DNA of 9,037 nucleotides from Hadesarchaea archaeon DG-33. Its GTDB lineage: Archaea > Hadarchaeota > Hadarchaeia > Hadarchaeales > Hadarchaeaceae. The stretch covers positions 1-9,037 of the forward strand of contig LQHI01000013.1 of NCBI GenBank assembly GCA_001515185.1, in the 5' to 3' direction. Positions 1 to 6,013 of the stretch are shown piece by piece. The number at the start of each line of letters is the position of its first letter. The first letter of the stretch is position 1. Below the pieces are notes generated by a model. That model had not been told where the DNA came from and searched no databases. It saw only the letters and a program-made list of their open reading frames with translations. Position numbers and translations under genes: made by a program.

Positions 1-354
1 AATTTCTCTTCTTTTATCCGCTTGGTACATGCAGCGGAAGTTCCTGCGCCCTTTCAGTATCCCTATCCTGGCTTTTTGTCCGCCATCTTTCACGAAGTAC
101 TTGTCCCTCTCGTAGCTAGCGGCATATTGATCCGAGAGAACCTTCGTGGGGACCGAGACAATCCCCCTTCCGAACTCGAGGATGGTCCTGAGCCCAACAA
201 CTGATTTCCCACTACCAACAGTCCCCTTGAGGAAGACCATTTCGTTTCCGCGGAAGGCCTCCAAGATTTCCTCCACCAAGTCGATTTGCGTCTTCCCAGA
301 GGAGTAGCACAGCGGCTCGCACTGACCCTCCTGATTATACAGATTAAGCCTCAA
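1..354 (-). CDS. XPD/DinG-like superfamily 2 DNA helicase, N-terminal part (cut by window edge)
   Basis: The open frame runs from a TTG at 354-352 to the left edge without a stop, giving 118 residues of a longer protein. A Walker A motif, GTVGSGKS, lies near residues 45-52. It is followed by a motif Ia-like segment (IVSVPTKVLSDQY) and then by LKGRRNFRC near residues 100-108. The KGRxNxxC pattern is typical of XPD/Rad3/DinG helicases, where the Cys is the first ligand of a 4Fe-4S cluster. Such enzymes unwind DNA 5'-3' using ATP, in repair or recombination. TTG is chosen because an in-frame TGA lies ten codons upstream, no other ATG, GTG or TTG falls between, and a GAGGGGGT ribosome site precedes it. 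The next ATG (residue about 39) would leave little before Walker A. It follows DP2 by 20 bases, so it is probably in the same operon. The family is fairly sure; the exact subfamily cannot be decided without the helicase motifs beyond the edge. Confidence 0.83.
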   Translation of the reverse strand, partial: MRLNLYNQEGQCEPLCYSSGKTQIDLVEEILEAFRGNEMVFLKGTVGSGKSVVGLRTILEFGRGIVSVPTKVLSDQYAASYERDKYFVKDGGQKARIGILKGRRNFRCMYQADKRREI

Positions 355-357
355 GTG

Positions 358-365
358 ACCCCCTC
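358..365 (-). promoter_or_regulatory. Shine-Dalgarno site supporting the TTG start of the helicase gene
   Basis: Read on the minus strand the bases are GAGGGGGT, followed by CAC and the TTG codon. The site lies in the 20-base gap after the DP2 stop. The spacing is a little short but usable, and it is the only purine-rich site near the only plausible start. Confidence 0.5.
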
Positions 366-374
366 GCCAGCTAG

Positions 375-3300
375 CTACAGAAAATCAGCAAGACTCATTT
401 GCATATGCGCATCGCTCTCGAATACGGATTTTATATCTCGCTGTGTCAGCCTTAGGCGCTGCTTTGTATAATCGCTCGCCTCGTAATCGTGCGCTATCTG
501 CATCGCCACCTGCAAATACTTCTCGACGCCCCCGCGCGTGACGGTGAGGATGAGCTTCCCCCCGCATCGCGTGCATTGGCCGCTCAGCGGGACACGGCGA
601 TATTTTGAGTTACAGCTCGTGCACCTGAACTGCTGGCTCGCGAACGCCCGCAGGTTCCCTTTGAGGTCCGGGATGAAGTGGTGCTCGATTAGCCGCTCGG
701 CGACATCCCGTTCGTCCACCGCCATAATTTTTCTGGCCAGCCCGAGCTGCGCCGAGGCCTTTTCCTCCATAGTTTCGAGCGTCTTGTAGCGGCTTACTCG
801 AGGACCGGCGGCGATATCCTTTGTGTCGAAAGAAAACTTCAACCCACAATACTGCTCCTCGTTCCCTAACCTTCGCTCGACTGTCTCCATGATCTGCGTC
901 AGTTCACTCGGGCTCGCATAACGAAGTGTAGCTTCATAAAACTCGAGGGGGTAACGCTCCATCACATCCATATTATAAGCCTCTTTGTCAATTTCGCGAG
1001 GGTTGATGCGGGTGTTCAGAATGAGCGGAGCGTCCATCATTCCCCCGCGCTTTGAGGGTAGGAAGCGTTTGCTGAAGTTGAGTAACCCATCGAGCAAAAG
1101 TATGACTGCATCTTCGTCCCCGTCACACTGCCGTACTGAACAACCCGAAACGATTGCGTTGTGAGTACCTTCGACTGTAAAATTATATAGTGCTTGAGGA
1201 GAATTTTTGATTTCTACCCTCTTCACGGGACTAATGACGACGCTGCCACATTGCTTGTGCCTCTTGGAACTGAACTTGTGTTGTCTAAGGATTCTCCTGG
1301 CTTTCTGATTCTTTTCGGACCACCAAAAACCGATCTTTTCACAAAATCCTTTCGCAGTCTGTCCATGCATCCTTAGCTTGTAGCAAATCCACTTAAGCAA
1401 CCGCCTTCTCTTCTTGTAAAATTCGGCAACCTTCCCTGTGCCCATTTGCCTCTTTTCCTTTTGCCAACTGCAGATGAGTCCGAAACGAGTCAGGAGAAAT
1501 TCTATGTCCCTCAACAACATTTTGCTTGCAGAAGTACATGCAACCTCAGGGGTGCTTCCCCTACTAATCCCGCCATCACCCTCAAAATATCCTTGTAAGA
1601 AGTACTTGACCTTCTTGAGTGGTAGAGAAAGTATGAAGTTTGGTACCCTCTTTTCTTTCGCACTTCGCCCGCAGCCAAGCCGCTCAAATAAATTGTAAAT
1701 AAGTCTGGAGGAGATGGTGACCGCGTTTTCGCTCCTTGAAGGAAAAACGCCAAACGTCTTAGATATTGCGTGCTCGACTGCTCCTCTATTCCGCCCCACT
1801 GCAAAACTCACCTGATAAAAAGATTTTTCCTGCTTCCTGCAACAACCTTCCGCGACGTAAAAACCAAGTAACCTCAAGAACTCTTTGTCTACTTTTATCC
1901 ATCTTGGCAAAACCACGACATCGTGCCGCGTTTTGAGCTTTGCTTCCTCGGGAATCTGAATACTGAGCTGCAGCAAAATCTTCAGCGGTATGGAGTCTCG
2001 CATGCAATAATCGAATAATGTAGTTTTTGGTATCCCTAGCTTCTCGGCAGTCGCTTTTAATCCATGCTTTTTCAAATATCTTTTAAATAAATCTTTTGCA
2101 CCAACTACCATGGTGTTGTCATCTGCATACTCCGATAGGTCTATTTGTTCAACTTCTTTTTCAGGGATATCAAAGCTAGCTGGGCGAAGCACGTGAGTTG
2201 CCGCAAACGCCGGCACCTTTTGCTGTTTTTTATCTATGAATGAATGCAATCCACTTGTAATCAATTCCCTTCCATCCTTTGTAACAACTTTAACAACATG
2301 GTCATGTACTGAATGTTTGGAGAAAGCCGTGATTGGTTTCAACTCGTATTTATAGTTCTGGTTTAGAGAAAGCGTCCTGTACCCATTCACCTCAACTATC
2401 AAATCGCCGAACTCCGTTTCTCTTGGCTTATGTTTTTTGAATAGCTCCTCGACAAATTCACCCAACTTTACGATTCTCCAACCATTACCGTCAAAGATTG
2501 GTAATGTTTCATCGTGAGCAAAACAATCCCTTCTTTTTGCCGCGTGGAAGAACGGGTGCGCGTACCCCACATTCGCGTCGGTGAAACCGATTATGCGCCC
2601 GACGATGCCCACCGAGGTGTGCGGCGCGAGACCTATGACTAGGTGCCCCGCCAAGTCTGAGGGCCTGCTCGCGTTATAATATGGCTTTAACCCATAGAAC
2701 TTTTGAAGGAGATCGTCGACAAACTTCGACGCGCGAAGCAGATACTCGGCGCAAGCGTTCGAGAGTACGATGTCCTGCACCTTTAGCTCAACGAGCTGGT
2801 CCTCTTGCTCCAGCGAATCCCCCTTGTAATCCAGCTCGTAACCTAATTCACGCAGCCGTTCCACAGATATGCCCACTTCCCGCGGCCTGAAGTGAGTGAG
2901 CGGGACATCGGTCGCATCAAACCTGACGGTGCCATCCTTGAATACGTAGACATGGTGCTTCGCCCGCAGTACCCCCTTCTCGATAGGCTCGGGAATTTTA
3001 TGAGCGCTCGTCATACCCCTGACGCCTTTGACCTCTGGTGGCGCTTCCTCCTGCAATCGCTGCAGCGCCTCATTTAAAAGCGGCCCCAGCTCAATCCTCC
3101 GTCGGTCAAAGTACTCCGTGCGCGAATTGCACGCGAAGCAACGCTCCTCGTTCATCGGCTGCTTACAACGGGGGCACACCTTCTTATAATTTGCAATCGT
3201 GCCGCACTTCGGACACTTTCGTGTGAAACACACTGTGCCGCACTTCGGACACTCCAGCCTAGCCACCTCTACATAAATTTCCCCGCGCTCAGCCGCCTTT

Positions 3301-5204
3301 ATCACGCTGCGCGTCGCCCCCCCGCGCAAGCTGACGGGGAAAAGCACATGCACCGGGGGCCTCATCAACCGTGGATTTGCCTTCTCCGGTCTACCCATCC
3401 TGCACCCTATGCGCGTTGGGGCCTTCCGCCTCACAGAGAACCCAGCCAGAATTTGAATTATTTCCATCACATCCTTCGCCGGGTTCTCACGCAAAGTTTC
3501 TTCGAGGCGCTCGCTGGTCAAACGCTGCCCGTTGAGTAGACCTAAACACCTGCAGAGTGGCAGGGCACAATCCTCGATCAAGACATGCTCGTCCTCGACT
3601 CTATGCGGCACCCCGAGGACATCGAGCACTCGCTTGGGTGTTTGATTCATGATCAAGCGAAGCCCCTTGAGCTCACCTTCCTCGAACTCCGGCTCACCTC
3701 CCGCTAGCCAACCGCCCAGCTCCCGGAGCTCCTCGATGCCGATATCGTGGAAAAGGTATGTGTACGCGGGGTGGAGCGGGACCTCAAGTTTCTCGGATAG
3801 TTCCACCGCTAGGGATGGGGTGGGCTCTAAGTAGGGGGGTGAAAGGTAAGGGGATAGGTCCGCGTCGAATTTCTTCTCCATAAGCACTTGCTCGACCTCT
3901 TGGGCCCACCAATCCTCGCTCCAGCCAGCTGGCATGAGCGGATGGTTGTTCTCAAGAAACTCACCAAACCCGATGAGGATGTCTCCAAGCGACAATATCT
4001 CGCTAACTCGATCCTTGAGCTCAAGCGCTTGTTCGACCGAATTTACCTGAACCACTGAGCCGTCGTCGAGCTTGACGCTTGGCCCTTCGATTGAGTTCAC
4101 GGGCACTACAGCGCCGCCCTTGCCTGGACGCTCCATCTTGAGCTGGGTTCCAACCGCTATGAAATCATCACATATCGTCATCGCCGCGGGGTGAATTCCG
4201 ACCGCAGCTATGCCTGTATTCCTGGCACGCCCATAGCGAAGCCTGAATCCTCCTTCCCGACTCGGATAAGAAAAAACTGGCCTGCCGGCGATTATCTCAT
4301 CCAGATATTTATCTCCCTTGGGGTAATTCAGCGCGGACTCCTCTTTTGCCTGTGCTTTGGCAATTAACTCGGAGAGCCATTCCCAGCCGTCGATGTTCAA
4401 ATTGCTCACGTGCTTCATTATCTTCGGCGCTTTCTGCAGGACCCCCTCCACCAAGGCCAAAATCGCTCCTCCCCTGACGAGGTTATGCTCTATCCGCTCG
4501 AGGTCGCGGTAAGCGGTTACCGAGACATCTCGTCCGGTAGGTTCACCCGTTATCTCCACGGGAATATTGCGCACGGCGGCGCGGATGTCGTCAGCGGACG
4601 GCGGGGTGTACTGAAGGTGGGCAACATCGGTGGCGTAAAGATCCACCTCCTCTACAAATCTCTCAATTTCGTTATCAGTCGGTTTATAGGGATCCAAGTA
4701 CAACTTTCGCCGCACGAAGTCACCAGTGAGGACGGCGAGCGCAGCTGCAGTACCCCCCGCTGACCTAATCGGGCCGGCGAAGTAAAGAGCGAGATAACGC
4801 GAGCCATCAAAATTTTTCCTTATTTCAACGTGGGTTATGCCCTCTAGCGGCGCCGCTGCAGCGATGCCCTCAGTAATTATCGCGAGCGCCGTCCGGACTG
4901 CCTGCTCGGCCGCTTGCTGCTCCTGAAATCTTCCAAAGTGACCGTCGACAATCATCTCAGCTATCTTCAGCGACATCTCCTCGCGCGGCATCTCTTTCTC
5001 CAGTCCGCGTATCACCTCCGCCACGCCTGGGGGTCCAACAAGTTTCTCGACTCTCGCGGCGAGGTCTTCAGCCTGGGGAATCTCCGGCTCCAGCTCTGGG
5101 TCGTAGCCTAACGATCGGGCCTTCTTGGCTATCTCGTAAATTTCACTAATTTGCCGCTCGAGTTCCTCGAAGTAAAATTTCATCTCTTGGCTGGCGACTA
5201 TCAT
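375..5204 (-). CDS. polC: DNA polymerase D large subunit DP2, intein-containing precursor
   Basis: This is the catalytic large subunit of the archaeal replicative polymerase PolD. The precursor has 1609 residues; removing the intein (894-1359) leaves 1143, a normal DP2 length. The N-terminal part (YFEELERQISEIYEIAKKAR, then RVEKLVGPPGVAE) and the stretch around FAGPIRSAGGTAAA (142-155) are typical of the family. A conserved core (FRLRYGRARNTG, 320-331) lies in the first barrel region. Cysteine pairs at 652-692 form two zinc modules. The second barrel carries HAAKRRD then, across the intein, CDGDEDA with catalytic Asp1361 and Asp1363. A third zinc module is at 1528-1547, and QMSLADFL ends the protein. 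The ATG is supported by GGTG five bases upstream and overlaps the phosphatase stop (ATGA), so translation is probably coupled. Oddities are the intein and Asp893, where Thermococcales, as I recall them, have Asn before CDGDED. Confidence 0.97.
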   Translation of the reverse strand: MIVASQEMKFYFEELERQISEIYEIAKKARSLGYDPELEPEIPQAEDLAARVEKLVGPPGVAEVIRGLEKEMPREEMSLKIAEMIVDGHFGRFQEQQAAEQAVRTALAIITEGIAAAAPLEGITHVEIRKNFDGSRYLALYFAGPIRSAGGTAAALAVLTGDFVRRKLYLDPYKPTDNEIERFVEEVDLYATDVAHLQYTPPSADDIRAAVRNIPVEITGEPTGRDVSVTAYRDLERIEHNLVRGGAILALVEGVLQKAPKIMKHVSNLNIDGWEWLSELIAKAQAKEESALNYPKGDKYLDEIIAGRPVFSYPSREGGFRLRYGRARNTGIAAVGIHPAAMTICDDFIAVGTQLKMERPGKGGAVVPVNSIEGPSVKLDDGSVVQVNSVEQALELKDRVSEILSLGDILIGFGEFLENNHPLMPAGWSEDWWAQEVEQVLMEKKFDADLSPYLSPPYLEPTPSLAVELSEKLEVPLHPAYTYLFHDIGIEELRELGGWLAGGEPEFEEGELKGLRLIMNQTPKRVLDVLGVPHRVEDEHVLIEDCALPLCRCLGLLNGQRLTSERLEETLRENPAKDVMEIIQILAGFSVRRKAPTRIGCRMGRPEKANPRLMRPPVHVLFPVSLRGGATRSVIKAAERGEIYVEVARLECPKCGTVCFTRKCPKCGTIANYKKVCPRCKQPMNEERCFACNSRTEYFDRRRIELGPLLNEALQRLQEEAPPEVKGVRGMTSAHKIPEPIEKGVLRAKHHVYVFKDGTVRFDATDVPLTHFRPREVGISVERLRELGYELDYKGDSLEQEDQLVELKVQDIVLSNACAEYLLRASKFVDDLLQKFYGLKPYYNASRPSDLAGHLVIGLAPHTSVGIVGRIIGFTDANVGYAHPFFHAAKRRDCFAHDETLPIFDGNGWRIVKLGEFVEELFKKHKPRETEFGDLIVEVNGYRTLSLNQNYKYELKPITAFSKHSVHDHVVKVVTKDGRELITSGLHSFIDKKQQKVPAFAATHVLRPASFDIPEKEVEQIDLSEYADDNTMVVGAKDLFKRYLKKHGLKATAEKLGIPKTTLFDYCMRDSIPLKILLQLSIQIPEEAKLKTRHDVVVLPRWIKVDKEFLRLLGFYVAEGCCRKQEKSFYQVSFAVGRNRGAVEHAISKTFGVFPSRSENAVTISSRLIYNLFERLGCGRSAKEKRVPNFILSLPLKKVKYFLQGYFEGDGGISRGSTPEVACTSASKMLLRDIEFLLTRFGLICSWQKEKRQMGTGKVAEFYKKRRRLLKWICYKLRMHGQTAKGFCEKIGFWWSEKNQKARRILRQHKFSSKRHKQCGSVVISPVKRVEIKNSPQALYNFTVEGTHNAIVSGCSVRQCDGDEDAVILLLDGLLNFSKRFLPSKRGGMMDAPLILNTRINPREIDKEAYNMDVMERYPLEFYEATLRYASPSELTQIMETVERRLGNEEQYCGLKFSFDTKDIAAGPRVSRYKTLETMEEKASAQLGLARKIMAVDERDVAERLIEHHFIPDLKGNLRAFASQQFRCTSCNSKYRRVPLSGQCTRCGGKLILTVTRGGVEKYLQVAMQIAHDYEASDYTKQRLRLTQRDIKSVFESDAHMQMSLADFL
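378..401 (-). other. C-terminal PCNA-interacting (PIP-like) motif of DP2
   Basis: The last eight residues (1602-1609) are QMSLADFL. They fit Q-x-x-hydrophobic-x-x-aromatic-(aromatic/Leu), the PIP-box pattern, at the extreme C-terminus where Thermococcales DP2 carries a PCNA-binding motif. The final position is Leu rather than Phe, which may weaken binding. Confidence 0.72.
564..623 (-). other. C-terminal zinc ribbon of DP2
   Basis: Residues 1528/1531 and 1544/1547 form two C-x2-C pairs separated by 12 residues (CTSC ... CTRC). A C-terminal zinc module is a regular part of DP2 and, from known PolD structures, lies near the contact with DP1. Confidence 0.85.
1116..1124 (-). other. Catalytic DGD motif of PolD
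   Basis: Residues 1361-1363 are Asp-Gly-Asp within CDGDEDA. In Pyrococcus DP2 the two aspartates of this motif are required for nucleotide addition and bind the catalytic metal in a double-psi beta-barrel. In the precursor the motif starts one residue after the intein, so splicing is expected to be needed for polymerase activity. Confidence 0.92.
1572..1871 (-). other. Two LAGLIDADG motifs of the intein homing endonuclease
   Basis: The first motif, LLGFYVAEG, is at precursor residues 1112-1120 (bases 1845-1871). The second, LQGYFEGDG, is at 1203-1211 (bases 1572-1598). The metal-binding acids are Glu1119 and Asp1210, 91 residues apart, a spacing usual for single-chain two-motif enzymes. Both acids are present and the frame is unbroken, so the endonuclease may still be active and able to cut an intein-less DP2 allele. 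No activity can be shown from sequence alone. Confidence 0.9.
1995..2087 (-). other. Helix-turn-helix-like DNA-recognition segment in the intein
   Basis: Residues about 1040-1070 contain LKATAEKLGIPKTTLFDYC, which has the A-x-x-L-G-I-x-x-T-T-L spacing of a helix-turn-helix. It lies between the N-terminal splicing half and the first LAGLIDADG motif, where several intein endonucleases carry an extra DNA-binding module. It probably helps recognise the homing site in DP2. This is a call from pattern only. Confidence 0.6.
3129..3251 (-). other. Zinc-binding modules I and II of DP2
   Basis: Cys pairs occur at residues 652/655, 664/667, 677/680 and 689/692, each in a C-x2-C arrangement, giving two four-Cys sites. 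An extra Cys659 lies inside the first. The position ahead of the second barrel matches the zinc modules of known DP2 subunits. Confidence 0.85.
5201..5204 (-). other. ATGA stop/start overlap between the HAD phosphatase and DP2
   Basis: On the minus strand the four bases read ATGA: the ATG of DP2 and the TGA of the phosphatase share two bases. This arrangement usually means the downstream start is reached by ribosomes ending the upstream gene. Confidence 0.85.
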
Positions 5205-6013
5205 CTGGACACCAAATCCTTTACGCTATCAATAACAAAATCAGGGACAATTTTCATCCTCCTAGCTTTCACGATATCTCGCCTTTTGCTCACGCCGCTA
5301 AGCACGAGGATAGTCGTTACTCCTGCGCGTTTGCCAGCAGTTATATCCGTATCGAGGCGGTCCCCAACTATCACCGCTTCGCTTGGTTTTGAATGGAGGA
5401 TTCCGAGCGCAATTTTTATCATTCGCGGTGATGGTTTACCCAACACAACGCTCGGCTTTTTGCCCGAGCAGCCCTCGAGTGCACCGATCATCGCCCCAGC
5501 TCCCGGGGAGAGCCCATCCTCGGTTGGATAAGTTGCATCTGGATTTGCCGCAATGAATTTGGCCCCCGCTAGGAGAGCACGCAGAGCGCTAGTCAGCTTC
5601 TTATTGTTCATCTTACGATCAATGCCTACCACCACGTGAGTCGCCTCATCGGCCCTCTCGTACGGTACGAGCTTCAGACCCGCTCGCTCGAGCTCTAACC
5701 TTAGCCCCTTCTCACCGACGACGTAAACCTTGGCCCGTGGCGAGCGTTTTCTGAGGTAAAGTGCAGCCACAAATCCGGATGTTATTATTTCTGACTCACG
5801 CGCTGCTATTCCCATGCGCGCCAACTTTCGCGCTTGAGCTCTGCGGGTTCTAGCCGAACTATTCGTGGAAAAAACTATCCTTTTGCCCCTCTTTCGAAGC
5901 CATCTAATAGTCTCCGCTGCCCCTTTGATTGGCGTCTTACCGAGATAAAGCACACCGTCCATGTCCAAGATAAAGACCGAAATTCTATCGACCATTTGAG
6001 TGAGCTCACGCAA
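5201..6013 (-). CDS. HAD-superfamily (IIA, NagD/phosphoglycolate phosphatase-like) hydrolase
   Basis: The 270-residue protein has all four HAD motifs: DMDGVLYLG with nucleophile Asp17 and Asp19; STNSS at 49-53; Lys193 in GKPSP; and GDRLDTD at 217-223 with the acids of motif IV. The segment NPDATYPTEDG (157-167) and the size fit the HAD-IIA group with a C2 cap, which includes NagD, 4-nitrophenyl phosphatase and phosphoglycolate phosphatase. It would remove phosphate from a small metabolite in the cytoplasm, using Mg2+; the substrate cannot be told. The gene sits between the two PolD subunit genes. The start chosen is TTG at 6013-6011, with an AGGGTGAT ribosome site five bases upstream; it overlaps the DP1 stop by 8 bases. 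ATG at 5995 (residue 7) is a fair alternative, also upstream of motif I. Its role in a replication operon is open: end cleaning, metabolite repair or simple hitch-hiking are all guesses. Confidence 0.92.
   Translation of the reverse strand: MRELTQMVDRISVFILDMDGVLYLGKTPIKGAAETIRWLRKRGKRIVFSTNSSARTRRAQARKLARMGIAARESEIITSGFVAALYLRKRSPRAKVYVVGEKGLRLELERAGLKLVPYERADEATHVVVGIDRKMNNKKLTSALRALLAGAKFIAANPDATYPTEDGLSPGAGAMIGALEGCSGKKPSVVLGKPSPRMIKIALGILHSKPSEAVIVGDRLDTDITAGKRAGVTTILVLSGVSKRRDIVKARRMKIVPDFVIDSVKDLVSR

Larger units (their letters stand above)
1128..2525 (-). mobile_element. Intein with LAGLIDADG homing endonuclease in DP2 (466 residues)
   Basis: The intein covers precursor residues 894-1359. 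It starts at Cys894 (block A, CFAHDETLPIF). A block-B-like segment, ITSGLHSF, carries His987. It ends with a block F/G region (YNFTVEGTHNAIV, then SGCSVRQ) before Cys1360 of the C-extein. The flanks join as AKRRD/CDGDEDA, which reconstitutes the conserved DP2 active-site motif, so both borders are well fixed. Between the splicing blocks lie a helix-turn-helix-like segment (about 1040-1070) and two LAGLIDADG motifs. DP2 inteins at this same site are known from Pyrococcus and some other archaea. The G block lacks the usual His-Asn: it has Arg1358-Gln1359. Base composition is lower in G+C than the host gene (hand counts of 18/60 at 2041-2100 and 23/60 at 2281-2340, against 37/60 at 3001-3060 and 31/60 at 901-960), which fits horizontal arrival. 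Confidence 0.96.

Noticed and set aside
355..374. Possible terminator between DP2 and the helicase
   Set aside because: The 20-base gap has no stem-loop and no T-run on the minus strand; it holds a ribosome site instead.
1438..1804. Small frames on both strands within the intein
   Set aside because: They are out of frame with the continuous intein reading frame, which has clear endonuclease motifs; there is no sign of a nested gene.
4410..4763. Plus-strand open frame of 117 codons opposite DP2
   Set aside because: It is antisense to conserved DP2 sequence and has no ribosome site or family resemblance.
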